Source: Tropicimonas_B omnivorans
GTDB taxonomy: Bacteria; Pseudomonadota; Alphaproteobacteria; Rhodobacterales; Rhodobacteraceae
Direction: 5' to 3'
NCBI RefSeq assembly: GCF_031846565.1
Contig: NZ_JAVRHL010000001.1
Coordinates: 744,001-808,000, forward strand
DNA length: 64,000 bases
Numbering within the stretch: position 1 is the stretch's first letter; every line of letters starts with the position of its first letter. Positions 43,561 through 52,959 of the stretch are shown here, one piece after another. The notes beneath the pieces are model-generated. The model was given only the letters and a program-made list of their open reading frames with translations. It did no database searches and had not been told where the DNA came from. The position numbers and the translations under genes were made by a program.

Positions 43561-46317
43561 ATGTTCACGCTCGGCCCCCTCGGCTTCGCGGCCCCCGCGA
43601 TCCTCACCGCGCTCGTGGTTCTTCCGGTGCTGTGGCTGATCCTGCGCGCCGTGCCGCCGGCGCCGATCCGGCAGCGGTTTCCGGGCGTGGCGCTGCTCCT
43701 CGGGCTGGGAGAGGACGAGACCCAGAGCGACCGGACGCCGTGGTGGCTGCTGCTGCTCCGCGTCCTCGCGGCGGCGCTCATCATCCTCGCCTTCGCCGGC
43801 CCGGTCCTGAACCCGCAGGACAAGCGGGCGGGCAGCGGCCCCCTCCTGATCCTCGCGGATGCGACCTGGGCGGATGCGCGGGACTGGCCGCGCCGCCTCG
43901 ACCGGATGGAGGCGCTCGCGGAGGAAGCCGGGCAGGCGGGGCGCTCCGTCGCCGTGGCGCTCTCCACCGATCTGCCGCCGGATGGCCCCGAATTTCTCGC
44001 GTCGGAGGCCTGGGCAAGTCGTCTGCCGGGGCTCTCCCCCTCTCCCTGGGCGCCCGAGCCCTCTGCCCTGGCGGAGTGGGCGGAGGCGCCCGAAGAGGCG
44101 TGGGAGACGTATTGGCTGTCTGACGGACTGGCCCGCGAGGGCCGTGAGGACGCGCTTCAGGCGCTGGAGAGGAAAGGCGCCGTGACCGTCTTCGAAAGCC
44201 CGCGCCCCATCCATGCGCTCACCCCAGCCCGCTTCGAGGATGGCCTCGTGAAGGTGGATGTCCTGCGTGCGGCGGACGGCATCGAGGCGACCGTCCCCGT
44301 CGTGGCCCGCGGGCTCGATCCGTCCGGGACGGAGCGGGCCCTGGCGCGGGTGGAGGCCACCTTCGCCCCCGGGGACACCCGAACGGAAGCCGCGCTCTCC
44401 CTCCCCGCCGAACTGCGTAATCGCATCACCCGGTTCGAGATCGAGGGCGCCCGCTCCGCCGGGGCCGTCGCGCTCGCCGATGACAGCCTCGAGCGTCGGG
44501 AGGTCGCCCTGATCGACGGCAGCGGCGCCCGCGAGGGGCTCGAGCTTCTCTCGCCGCTGCACTACCTGCAACAGGCGCTGGAGCCGACGGCGGACCTGCT
44601 GGAGGGCCAGTTGACGGACGTCATTCCCGCCAATCCGGACGCGATCGTCCTTGCCGATGTCGCCCGTCTCTCCCCGGCCGAGCGGGAGGCGCTGACCGGG
44701 TGGGTCGAGGGCGGCGGATTGCTGGTGCGCTTCGCCGGCCCACGCCTCGCCGCGTCCGATGTCAGCCGGGACGAGGAGGATCCGCTCCTTCCGGTCCGGC
44801 TGAGGCAAGGGGGGCGGTCGGTCGGCGGCGCGATGAGCTGGGGCGAGCCGCGTACCCTGAGGCCGTTTCCGGACGGCACGCCCTTCGCCGGTCTGCTCGT
44901 TCCGGACGATGTCCGCGTTTCGGCGCAGGTCATGGCGCAGCCGGACCCCGATCTGCCGGAGCGCAGCATCGCCGCCCTCGACGACGGCACTCCCCTCGTG
45001 ACCCGCAAGCCCCTGGGCGACGGGCAGGTCGTGCTCTTCCACGTCACGGCCAATGCCGAATGGTCCACCCTTCCGCTCTCCGGGCTCTTCGTCCAGATGC
45101 TGGAGCGTCTCGCCGTCTCCACCCGCCCCTCGATGCCGGACGCGGAGGACATGGAGGGTACGGTCTGGACCCCCGAGGAGGTGCTGGACGCGTTCGGCAC
45201 GCTTCAGGACGCCGGCACCATGCCGGGCATCGCTGGCGAGGATCTCGTCTCCGCCCGGCCGGGGCCGGACACACCGCCGGGCCTCTATGCCGGAGAGGAC
45301 CGCCAGCTTGCGCTCAACGTGATGGCCGAAGGGGATACGCTGGCCGCGACCGACTGGCCCGCGCGCATCCCCGTCGAAGGCATGTCGACCGAGGCCGAAA
45401 CGCCGCTGAAGGGCCTCGCCCTCGTCCTCGCCCTCCTCCTCCTGGCCGTCGACGTCGTCGCCTCCCTTCTCCTCACCGGCCGCTTCGGTCCCCGCGGTGC
45501 CGGGCGTGCGGCGGCGCTTGTCGCGGGTCTCGTGCTGGCCTCGTCCCTCGCGGACCCGGCGATGGCGCAGGAGCCGGCGCCCACCCCGACATCCGAGGTC
45601 GTTCTCGCCCATGTCATCACCGGGGACGCCCAGGTGGACGACACGGCGCAGGCGGGACTGAGGGGCCTTTCGGATGTGCTCTTCGCGCGGACCTCGATCG
45701 AGCCCGCCGCGCCCGAGGCGGTGGACCTAGAGGAGGACGAGCTTGCCTTCTACCCGTTCCTCTATTGGCCCGTCAGCACGGCGCAGGAGATGCCCTCCGC
45801 CGATGCCTACGCCAAGCTGAACACTTACCTGCGGTCGGGCGGGATGATCCTCTTCGATACGCGGGACGCCGATCTCGGCTCCGGCGAGACGCCCGAGGGA
45901 CGCAAGCTCCGGCAACTCGCCGCGCCGCTCGACATCCCGCCCATCGAGCCCATTCCGGAGGATCATGTCCTCACCCGGACATTCTACCTGCTCCAGGACT
46001 TTCCCGGCCGCCATCTCGGCCGCGATGTCTGGGTCGAGGCGTCGCCCGCCGATGCAGAGCGTGTGGACGGGATGCCCTTCCGCAATCTCAACGACGGGGT
46101 GACGCCGGTCGTGATCGGCGGCAACGACTGGGCCGCGGCCTGGGCGACCGATCCCCGGGGCAACGCGATCTTTCCGGTGGGCCGGGGCTATTCCGGCGAG
46201 CGCCAGCGCGAGATCGCCTATCGCTTCGGCGTGAACCTCATCATGCATGTGCTGACGGGCAACTATAAGTCCGACCAGGTCCATGTGCCCGCACTTCTCG
46301 ACAGGCTGGGACAATGA
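43561..46317 (+). CDS. BatA-N-terminal and DUF4159 membrane protein
   Basis: 918 residues. The N-terminus (about 1-80) is the aerotolerance-regulator type segment with two membrane helices (ILTALVVLPVLWLIL near 14-28 and LLRVLAAALIILAF near 62-75). A large periplasm-like middle part follows, then a membrane helix about 615-640, and a C-terminal DUF4159 domain (from about 680; EVVLAHVITGDAQVDDTAQ ... RGYSGERQREIAYRFGVNLIMHVLTGNYKSDQVHVP). DUF4159 has a glutamine amidotransferase-like fold. It sits between DUF58 and the next membrane protein, overlapping the latter by 4 nt (ATGA). Function unknown. Confidence 0.9.
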   Translation: MFTLGPLGFAAPAILTALVVLPVLWLILRAVPPAPIRQRFPGVALLLGLGEDETQSDRTPWWLLLLRVLAAALIILAFAGPVLNPQDKRAGSGPLLILADATWADARDWPRRLDRMEALAEEAGQAGRSVAVALSTDLPPDGPEFLASEAWASRLPGLSPSPWAPEPSALAEWAEAPEEAWETYWLSDGLAREGREDALQALERKGAVTVFESPRPIHALTPARFEDGLVKVDVLRAADGIEATVPVVARGLDPSGTERALARVEATFAPGDTRTEAALSLPAELRNRITRFEIEGARSAGAVALADDSLERREVALIDGSGAREGLELLSPLHYLQQALEPTADLLEGQLTDVIPANPDAIVLADVARLSPAEREALTGWVEGGGLLVRFAGPRLAASDVSRDEEDPLLPVRLRQGGRSVGGAMSWGEPRTLRPFPDGTPFAGLLVPDDVRVSAQVMAQPDPDLPERSIAALDDGTPLVTRKPLGDGQVVLFHVTANAEWSTLPLSGLFVQMLERLAVSTRPSMPDAEDMEGTVWTPEEVLDAFGTLQDAGTMPGIAGEDLVSARPGPDTPPGLYAGEDRQLALNVMAEGDTLAATDWPARIPVEGMSTEAETPLKGLALVLALLLLAVDVVASLLLTGRFGPRGAGRAAALVAGLVLASSLADPAMAQEPAPTPTSEVVLAHVITGDAQVDDTAQAGLRGLSDVLFARTSIEPAAPEAVDLEEDELAFYPFLYWPVSTAQEMPSADAYAKLNTYLRSGGMILFDTRDADLGSGETPEGRKLRQLAAPLDIPPIEPIPEDHVLTRTFYLLQDFPGRHLGRDVWVEASPADAERVDGMPFRNLNDGVTPVVIGGNDWAAAWATDPRGNAIFPVGRGYSGERQREIAYRFGVNLIMHVLTGNYKSDQVHVPALLDRLGQ

Positions 46318-48413
46318 CCGCAGGCCAGATTCTCTTCGATCCGCTCCTGCCGTGGTGGGCTCTCTGGGCCGCGGCCGGGATGGCGCTCGCCTTCACGATC
46401 CTCGCGCTCTGGCGGGGCCTCAAGGGCTGGTGGCTGCGCGGCCTCGCGGGGGCGGTTCTCTGCCTCGCCGTCGCCAACCCGTCCTTCCAGACGGAGGATC
46501 GCGCGCCGCTCAGCGACATTGTCCTGATGGTGCTGGACGAGAGCGCGAGCCAGCGGATCTCCGATCGCCCGGGCCAGACCGAGGAGGCCGCCGAGCGCAT
46601 CCGCGCCGAGGTGGAGGCGCTGCCGAATACCGAATTGCGCGAAGTAACTGTCCGCGACGCCGAGGACGACGCCGGGACGCTGGCGATGACGGCCCTGTCG
46701 GAACTTCTGGCGGAGGAGCCGCGCGCCCGCGTCGCCGGCGCGATCCTCGTCACCGACGGCCAGGTGCACGACCTCGGAGCCGCGCCCGACCTGCCGGCTC
46801 CCCTGCACGTGCTGCTGACCGGTGAGGAGGACGACTGGGACCGCCGCCTCGAGATCACCAACGCGCCCGCCTTCGCCATCCTCGGCGAGGAGGTCATGCT
46901 GTCCCTGCGTGTCGAGGATCGGGGCGCCGTCCCCGAGGAGATGGCGGGCCGTGCCGAGCTTACCATCTCCGTCGACGGCTCCGAGCCCGTGCCCTTCGAG
47001 GTGCCCACGGGGGAGGAGCTGGAGCTGCCGGTCACGCTGCCCCACGGCGGCACGAACGTGATCCAGTTCTCCGTCGCCGGCGACGAGACGGAACTGACGA
47101 GGCGCAACAATGCGGCCGTCGTGCAGATCAACGGGGTGCGCGACCGCCTCCGCGTCCTTCTCGTCTCCGGCGAGCCGCATCCGGGCGAGCGGACATGGCG
47201 CAACCTTCTGAAGTCGGATTCGTCGGTGGACCTCGTTCACTTCACCATCCTGCGCCCCCCCGAAAAGCAGGACGGCGTGCCGGTCACGGAGCTGTCCCTC
47301 ATCGCCTTCCCGACGCGGGAGCTGTTCCTGGAGAAGATCGACGAGTTCGACCTGATCATCTTCGACCGCTACAAGCGCCGCGGCATCCTGCCGGCAATCT
47401 ATCTCGACAACGTGCGCTCCTACGTGGAGCGGGGCGGCGCGGTCCTCGTTGCCGCCGGGCCCGATTATGCGTCCGCCGACAGCCTCTATCGCTCGCCCCT
47501 GGGGGACATCCTGCCCGGCGCGCCGACCGCGCGCGTGGTGGAGGAAGGGTTCCGGCCGCGGATCACCGAAACCGGCGCCCGCCATCCCGTCACCGAGGGA
47601 CTGGACGACGTGGCCCTGCCGACGCCGCGCGCCGCAACTGAGACGGAGGGCGACGCCCCGCCCTGGGGCAGCTGGTTCCGCCTGATCGAGACCGAGGCGG
47701 CGTCGGGCGCGCAGGTCGTCCTGTCCGGGACCGACGAGGAGCGCCCGCTCCTGATGCTCGACCGGGTGGGGGAGGGCCGCGTCGCGCTCCTCGCCTCGGA
47801 TCACGCCTGGCTCTGGTCCCGCGGCTACGAGGGGGGCGGGCCGCAGCTCGAACTTCTCCGCCGGCTCGCGCACTGGATGATGAAGGAGCCGGAGCTGGAG
47901 GAGGAGGCGCTGACCGCCACCGCCGATGGCCACGAGGTCACCGTCACCCGCCGAAGCCTCGGCGAGCCGCCGGAGAGCGTCATCGTGACGGGGCCGGACG
48001 GCGAGACCTTCACCCTCGAGCTTGCCGAAACCGCTCCGGGCCGCTTTTCGGGCACGTTCACCGGAGACGAGGACGGCCTCTACCGGCTCGATGACGGGGA
48101 GCTGACGGCCATCGTCGCCCTCGGCCCCCCGGCGCCGCGTGAATTCGAGGAGACCATCGCCTCCGGCGATCTGCTCGCTCCCCTGGTGGATGGAACGCAG
48201 GGCGGCATCCGCGCGATATCGGACGGCGTTCCCGATCTCCGCCAGGTCTCCGCGGGCCGCACGGCGGAGGGCCGCGGCTGGCTCGGTATCACGCCGCGCG
48301 GGGCGTTCCGCACCGCCGATGTGGCCGTCACCCCGCTCGGCTGGCCGGTGGTATACCTGCTTCTCGCCGGGCTGCTTCTGCTCGGGGCGTGGCTCCGCGA
48401 GGGCCGGCGCTGA
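46314..48413 (+). CDS. Membrane protein with VWA-like and glutamine-amidotransferase-like regions
   Basis: 699 residues. Two N-terminal helices (about 16-33 and 42-58), a VWA-like stretch beginning IVLMVLDESASQRISDR (residues ~66-82; the canonical D-x-S-x-S becomes D-E-S-A-S), a Big-like beta-rich middle, a region similar to class I glutamine-amidotransferase (LFVVLDEYKRRG / AVLVAAGPDYASADSL near 350-385), and a C-terminal helix (about 677-694). A single transcript with MoxR, DUF58 and DUF4159 is indicated by 4-nt overlaps. A role in coupling the MoxR ATPase to envelope work is inferred. Confidence 0.8.
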   Translation: MTAGQILFDPLLPWWALWAAAGMALAFTILALWRGLKGWWLRGLAGAVLCLAVANPSFQTEDRAPLSDIVLMVLDESASQRISDRPGQTEEAAERIRAEVEALPNTELREVTVRDAEDDAGTLAMTALSELLAEEPRARVAGAILVTDGQVHDLGAAPDLPAPLHVLLTGEEDDWDRRLEITNAPAFAILGEEVMLSLRVEDRGAVPEEMAGRAELTISVDGSEPVPFEVPTGEELELPVTLPHGGTNVIQFSVAGDETELTRRNNAAVVQINGVRDRLRVLLVSGEPHPGERTWRNLLKSDSSVDLVHFTILRPPEKQDGVPVTELSLIAFPTRELFLEKIDEFDLIIFDRYKRRGILPAIYLDNVRSYVERGGAVLVAAGPDYASADSLYRSPLGDILPGAPTARVVEEGFRPRITETGARHPVTEGLDDVALPTPRAATETEGDAPPWGSWFRLIETEAASGAQVVLSGTDEERPLLMLDRVGEGRVALLASDHAWLWSRGYEGGGPQLELLRRLAHWMMKEPELEEEALTATADGHEVTVTRRSLGEPPESVIVTGPDGETFTLELAETAPGRFSGTFTGDEDGLYRLDDGELTAIVALGPPAPREFEETIASGDLLAPLVDGTQGGIRAISDGVPDLRQVSAGRTAEGRGWLGITPRGAFRTADVAVTPLGWPVVYLLLAGLLLLGAWLREGRR

Positions 48414-48498
48414 GCCGCGGCTTTGCCTTTGCGGGGAACGAGACCATGCGCTACGCGTGCCCCCGAATGACAGGACACCGGCTCTGAGGGGACATCCC

Positions 48499-49254
48499 AT
48501 GACGGATCTGAACGGCAAGATCGCACTCATCACGGGGGCGAGCCGCGGGATCGGCGCCGAGGCCGCCCGCGCCTTCGTCGCAGCCGGCGCCAAGGTGGCC
48601 CTCCTGGCGCGGGACCGGGAGGCGGTGGCCGACCTCGCCGGCGAGTTGGGGGCCGACGCGGCGCTTGCGGTTCCCTGTGACGTCAGCCGCTTCTGGGAGG
48701 TGCGCGCCGCCGTGGATGCCTGCGTCGGAACGTTCGGACGGCTCGACGTGCTTGTAAACAATGCCGGCGTCATCGGCCCGATCGCACGGCTGTCGGAGGC
48801 CGATCCCGACGAATGGGGACAGGCGATCGACGTGAACCTCCGCGGCGTCTTCCACGGCATGCGCGCCGCGCTGCCGGTGATGCTGTCGCAGGGCGCCGGC
48901 ACGATTCTCACCATCTCTTCGGGCGCCGCCCACGGGCCGAACGAGGGCTGGAGCGCCTATTGCGCCTCCAAGGCCGGCGCCGCGATGCTGACCCGCTCCC
49001 TTCATCTCGAGAACGGCGAGGGCGGCATCCGCGCCATGGGTCTTTCTCCGGGAACGGTCGCCACGGACATGCAGCAGCAGATCAAGGACAGCGGTGTGAA
49101 CCGGGTCAGCCAGCTCGACTGGTCGGAGCACATCTCGCCCGAATGGGTGGCCCGGACGCTCGTGTGGATGGCGGGGCCGGAGGCGGACGCGCATGTCGGG
49201 GAGGAACTCAGCCTCCGCGACGAGGAGATCCGCCGCAAGGTCGGGCTCGTCTGA
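48499..49254 (+). CDS. Short-chain dehydrogenase/reductase
   Basis: 251 residues, classical SDR. TGASRGIGAE is at residues 13-22, NNAG near 93-96, and the catalytic Y-C-A-S-K near 160-164. The aspartate/arginine pattern after beta-2 (ARDREAV) suggests NADP preference. The next gene overlaps by 1 nt (TGATG), so the crotonase below is its likely partner, as in a fatty acid or aromatic degradation pathway. GAGGGG precedes the ATG. The substrate is unknown. Confidence 0.9.
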   Translation: MTDLNGKIALITGASRGIGAEAARAFVAAGAKVALLARDREAVADLAGELGADAALAVPCDVSRFWEVRAAVDACVGTFGRLDVLVNNAGVIGPIARLSEADPDEWGQAIDVNLRGVFHGMRAALPVMLSQGAGTILTISSGAAHGPNEGWSAYCASKAGAAMLTRSLHLENGEGGIRAMGLSPGTVATDMQQQIKDSGVNRVSQLDWSEHISPEWVARTLVWMAGPEADAHVGEELSLRDEEIRRKVGLV

Positions 49255-49919
49255 TGGCGCCCGAGCGGGAGGCCGGCGCTCCGGTCGAGGTAGAGGCCTC
49301 CGAGGACGGCGTCTGGCGCATCACGCTCGCCCGCCCCGAGAAGCGCAACGCGCTGACCCGGGATATGCTGCGGGCTGTCGAGGCCGCCGCGGCGGAGGCC
49401 GAGCGGGCCGCTGCAAGGGTCGTGATCCTGACCGGGGAGGGGCCGGTCTTCTCGGCCGGCGCGGATCTTCAGGAGATGAAGGAAGGCCTCGGCCACTCGG
49501 ATGTCTGGGAGCGTGTGTCTGCGCGCATCGCCGGGCTGCCCTGCCTCACCATCGCGGCGCTGAACGGAACCGCTGCCGGCGGCCCGCTGGGCATGGTGCT
49601 CGCCTGCGATCTGCGTATCGCAGCCGAGGGGGCGGAGTTCTTCTACCCGGTTCTCAGGATGGGCGCCCTGCCGCAGCCCTCGGACCCGCTGCGCCTCGCC
49701 GCGATCGTCGGGCAGGGGCGCGCGAGGCGGATGCTGCTCGGGGCGGACAGGATCGGCGCCGAGGAGGCGCTCGGCTGGGGTCTTTGCGACCGCGTCGTGG
49801 CGCGGGAGGATCTGGAGCGGACGGTTCTCGACATGGCCGCGCCAGCATTGGCCGCGCCGCAAGGTCTCGTCGGCGGGATCAAGCGGCTTCTGGCGGGCAA
49901 GCCCGCCGACCGGCGCTGA
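49254..49919 (+). CDS. Enoyl-CoA hydratase/isomerase-family protein
   Basis: 221 residues of the crotonase fold: LARPEKRNALTRDML, SAGADLQEMKEG (oxyanion hole), AALNGTAAGGPLGMVLACDLRIAAE, FFYPVLRMGALPQPSDPLRLAAIVG. By eye the two catalytic glutamates of the hydratase, normally in G-x-E-L-A and P-E-I, read as G-L-G and P-V-L. That suggests hydration is not its activity, or that this is a dehalogenase, thioesterase or non-catalytic member. It is translationally coupled to the SDR. It lacks the C-terminal helix of some crotonases. Start chosen at 49254 by the overlap. Confidence 0.8.
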   Translation: MAPEREAGAPVEVEASEDGVWRITLARPEKRNALTRDMLRAVEAAAAEAERAAARVVILTGEGPVFSAGADLQEMKEGLGHSDVWERVSARIAGLPCLTIAALNGTAAGGPLGMVLACDLRIAAEGAEFFYPVLRMGALPQPSDPLRLAAIVGQGRARRMLLGADRIGAEEALGWGLCDRVVAREDLERTVLDMAAPALAAPQGLVGGIKRLLAGKPADRR

Positions 49920-49924
49920 GTCCC

Positions 49925-50233
49925 TCAGCGGCGGCGGGCCCGCCGCTTCATCTGCTGCGGGGCGTAGAAGTCGGGCGGGCGCCGGGCGACCCAGGCCGCG
50001 AAGCGCCCGATCTCGGGATGCGCGCGCAGGGCCTCTGGCGTGGCATAGCTCCGCGCGAGGTCTGTTTCGGAAAGGTGAGCGTGGATCGTCGAATGGCAGA
50101 TCTGATGCAGAAGGACGGTCTCGCCGCCCTTGCCGCCCCTGAGGCGGGGGACGAGATGATGCCGGCTCTGGCGCACTCCGGGCGGGATCGGGCGCAGGCA
50201 GAGAGGGCAGATCGGGTCGCTTTCATCGCTCAT
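49925..50233 (-). CDS. HNH endonuclease-like protein
   Basis: 102 residues. The HNH motif can be read in C9-P-L-C12 (zinc), RHHLVPRLRGGKGGETVLLHQICHSTIHAHL: the HH is the first catalytic pair, the N is replaced by H/Q-I-C-H, and the second histidine closes the motif. Small stand-alone HNH proteins of this type are common and mostly unstudied. It is on the minus strand with 5 nt between its end and the crotonase, and it is not associated with a phage, intein or toxin cassette. The C-terminus is strongly basic (MKRRARRR). Confidence 0.85.
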   Translation of the reverse strand: MSDESDPICPLCLRPIPPGVRQSRHHLVPRLRGGKGGETVLLHQICHSTIHAHLSETDLARSYATPEALRAHPEIGRFAAWVARRPPDFYAPQQMKRRARRR

Positions 50234-50280
50234 GCCCGCAAGAGATCGGCCGCCCCCGGCGGTTCGGCAAGGGGGCGCGG

Positions 50281-51480
50281 ATGAGCGTTCTCGTGATCGG
50301 AGCGGGGCCGGCGGGCCTCATGGCGGCCGAAGCCCTGACGGAGGCGGGCCATGCGCCGCTCGTCGTCGACCGGATGCCGTCGCCCGCCCGCAAGTTCCTC
50401 ATGGCGGGCCGCTCCGGCCTGAACCTGACGAAGATCGAGGGGGAGAGCGCCTTTCGCGCCGCCTACGGCGCCGCCGCGCCACGCCTCGCGCCGCTTCTGG
50501 ACGCGTTCGGGCCGGCGGACGTCACGGCATGGGCGGACGGCCTTGGACAACCGCTCTTCACCGGGTCGACCGGCCGCGTCTTTCCCGAGGCGATGAAAGG
50601 CTCGCCGCTTCTGCGCGCCTGGCTTGGACGTCTGCGGGAGCGGGGCGCCGAGATCCGGACCCGCTGGCGCTGGACCGGCTGGGAGGACGGGGCGTTCCTG
50701 TTCGACACGCCGGACGGGCCGGAGCGCCTGACGCCAGAGGCGGCGATCCTCGCCTGCGGCGGGGCGAGCTGGCGGCGGCTCGGATCGGATGGCGCCTGGA
50801 CGAACCTCGCGACGGGCGCGGGGCTGCCGCTGGCTCCGTTCCGGCCCGCCAACGTGGCGCTGTCTGTTGACTGGTCCCCCCACATGGCGCCGCATCTCGG
50901 AGCGCCGCTGAAGGGGGTCGCCCTCGCCGCCGGGGATCTCGCGAGCCGCGGCGAATGCGTGATCTCGGAGAGAGGGCTTGAAGGCGGCGGCGTCTACGAG
51001 GTGTCGGCGGCAGTGCGGGACGGCGCTATCCTCCGGCTCGACCTGATGCCCGACCGCAGCCTTGAGGAGGCTGCCGCTGCCATCCGGCGGCTGAAGGCGG
51101 GGACGAGCGTCGCCAATGTCCTGCGAAAGGCACTCCGCCTCTCCCCGCCGCAGGCGGCGCTGCTCCAGGAGTTCGGCCGTCCGCTACCGAAAGCGCCGGA
51201 CGCGCTGGCGCGGCTCGCCAAGGCCCTTCCCGTCCGCCATGCCGGCCCCCGCCCGATGGACGAGGCAATCTCGACGGCCGGAGGCCTGTGCTGGGAGGCC
51301 CTGACACCGGAGCTGATGATCGAGGCGCGTCCCGGCACCTTCGCCGCCGGGGAGATGCTGGACTGGGAAGCGCCGACCGGCGGCTACCTGATCACCGCCT
51401 GCCTCGCCACCGGACGCCGGGCCGGGCAGGGCGCTGCCGCCTGGCTCAGCGCGCGCGGCGCAGCATCGCAAGGCGGATGA
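50281..51480 (+). CDS. HI0933/BaiN-family FAD-dependent oxidoreductase
   Basis: 399 residues. The dinucleotide motif is GAGPAGLMAAE at 7-17, then the family-specific ARKFLMAGRSGLNLTK at about 37-52 and the C-terminal GGYLITACLATGRRAGQGAA that contacts FAD. This fits the flavoprotein subgroup TIGR03862. The reaction is unknown. Its 3' end overlaps the holA end by 35 nt (convergent). The start ATG is 47 nt from the divergent HNH start. No obvious pathway partner. Confidence 0.92.
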   Translation: MSVLVIGAGPAGLMAAEALTEAGHAPLVVDRMPSPARKFLMAGRSGLNLTKIEGESAFRAAYGAAAPRLAPLLDAFGPADVTAWADGLGQPLFTGSTGRVFPEAMKGSPLLRAWLGRLRERGAEIRTRWRWTGWEDGAFLFDTPDGPERLTPEAAILACGGASWRRLGSDGAWTNLATGAGLPLAPFRPANVALSVDWSPHMAPHLGAPLKGVALAAGDLASRGECVISERGLEGGGVYEVSAAVRDGAILRLDLMPDRSLEEAAAAIRRLKAGTSVANVLRKALRLSPPQAALLQEFGRPLPKAPDALARLAKALPVRHAGPRPMDEAISTAGGLCWEALTPELMIEARPGTFAAGEMLDWEAPTGGYLITACLATGRRAGQGAAAWLSARGAASQGG

Positions 51481-52477
51481 AGACGCGCTCGGCCTGTGCC
51501 ATCTGCGGCGCGGTCTGACCGGCGGAGCGCAGGGCCAGGTCGGTATCGACCAGCAGCCGCACCGCCGTTTCGAGCCGCACCAGCCGCCAGTCCGTGGCCT
51601 GCCGGATCATCCTGTCCCGCCGTGGCCCGAACACCGGCGGACGGGCGCGGGCGAGGGCGCTGGCCGGCCCCTGCGGGTTGGCCTTCGCTGCGAGGAGCGC
51701 GCGGGCATGGCGGAGCCCGGCGATGACGAGGGAGGTCGCGTTCTGACCCTGCCCCGAGAGGCGTGCGACGAGGGGGCCGATCCGGTCCACCGCGCCGTCG
51801 AAGGTGCAGCCGATCAGCTCGTCCACCCCTGCCTCTACCGTCGCGGGTGCGATGGCGGCGATGTCATCGGACGACAGCGGCGTGGCATCTCCCAGCTTGT
51901 AGAGACCGAGGCGCTCCAGCGTCTGCCGGAAATCGCCGGGATCGAGGGCGCCGCCGAGGGCTTCAAGGTCCGCCATCGCCTCGGGGGAGATGTTCGAGAT
52001 GCCGGCGCGGGAGAGTTCCGCGTCGATCTCCTCCCGGCTCATCGGCGCGTCGTAGATGCCGGCGGCGACCGCCACGCGATGTCCCTCGAAGAGCTTGCGC
52101 AGCTTGCTCGTGGGCTTCAGGGCACCGGCGGTGACGACGAGGGAGGCGTCGCCGTCCCGCCACTCCTCGAGCGCCGCGGTGACGGCAGGGGCCGCGCCCT
52201 CGCCCGCGGCATCCACGAGGACGGCGCGGGGGCCCGGGAAGAAGCTCGCGGCCTTGAGGGCGTCGACAAGCTGCGCCGGATCGCGCCGGACCTCGTCCCC
52301 CGACATCCGGGTGAGGCGCATCTCCTCCTCCCCCTTGGGACCGACGATCGCGGCGACGAGGTCCTGCCGCTTGAGCGAGACGCGCATCGCGTCCGGCCCG
52401 AAGAGCAGCACTCCCGGCCGCCCCGGATCGGGTTTGGCGATGAGAGAGGCAAGGGAGAGACCGCGCCCGGTCTTCAC
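51446..52477 (-). CDS. holA: DNA polymerase III delta subunit
   Basis: 343 residues. The clamp-loader delta subunit opens the beta clamp. Typical stretches are LIAKPDPGRPGVLLFGPDAMRVSLKRQDLV at the N-terminus, SFFPGPRAVLVD, TAGALKPTSKLRKLFEG, and LLSARLSGQGQNATSLVIAGLRHARAL in the C-terminal collar domain. It overlaps lptE by 4 nt and has the conserved order leuS-lptE-holA, as in E. coli. No Walker motifs are expected and none are seen. Confidence 0.93.
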   Translation of the reverse strand: MKTGRGLSLASLIAKPDPGRPGVLLFGPDAMRVSLKRQDLVAAIVGPKGEEEMRLTRMSGDEVRRDPAQLVDALKAASFFPGPRAVLVDAAGEGAAPAVTAALEEWRDGDASLVVTAGALKPTSKLRKLFEGHRVAVAAGIYDAPMSREEIDAELSRAGISNISPEAMADLEALGGALDPGDFRQTLERLGLYKLGDATPLSSDDIAAIAPATVEAGVDELIGCTFDGAVDRIGPLVARLSGQGQNATSLVIAGLRHARALLAAKANPQGPASALARARPPVFGPRRDRMIRQATDWRLVRLETAVRLLVDTDLALRSAGQTAPQMAQAERVFIRLAMLRRAR

Positions 52478-52959
52478 GTCAGCCAGCCGCCGGACGTGGC
52501 CAGAAGGCGGGTGACGAGATCGTCCGCAAGGATCACCGCCAGCCGCTCGTAGGCGTCCCGTTCGGAGGCGCGCGTGGCGACGGTCGTGCCGATGGCGGAG
52601 TAAGCGGTGAAGTTCTCCACCCGCCCGCTGTCCAGCACGGCGGCGGTGGCGCCGTCCAGAAGGCGGTAATCGAGCCGCCCGACGATCTGGTAGCGCTGCG
52701 TGTCGTTGTCGGGGGTGATCGCGAAGCCCTGGGTTTCGAGCTTCAGATCGTAGGCGAGCCGGTACGCGGCTGCATCCGCCCGGCCGAGCCGCTCCTCGAG
52801 CCGGCCGACGAAGAAGAACTCGGTGGGGGTTTCGGGCGACGCGACCGCAATCCGATCACGCAAAGCCTCCCCGCCGCCGCCCGGCGCGTAGGCCGGGCGG
52901 AAGCCGCAGGCGCCGAGCGCGCCGAGCGCAAGAAGCGTGCCGCGCCTAGACCACGACAT
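52474..52959 (-). CDS. lptE: LPS-assembly lipoprotein LptE
   Basis: 161 residues. The signal peptide ends L-G-A-C18, so the protein is an outer-membrane lipoprotein that partners LptD in LPS insertion. The fold is low in motifs, but GFRPAYAP directly after the lipidated cysteine, LEERLGRADAAAYRLAYDL and the conserved position between leuS and holA identify it. Its start overlaps the leuS 3' end by 14 nt. AG-rich ribosome site weak. Adjacent genes tie it to the envelope-replication gene block leuS-lptE-holA. Confidence 0.9.
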   Translation of the reverse strand: MSWSRRGTLLALGALGACGFRPAYAPGGGGEALRDRIAVASPETPTEFFFVGRLEERLGRADAAAYRLAYDLKLETQGFAITPDNDTQRYQIVGRLDYRLLDGATAAVLDSGRVENFTAYSAIGTTVATRASERDAYERLAVILADDLVTRLLATSGGWLT

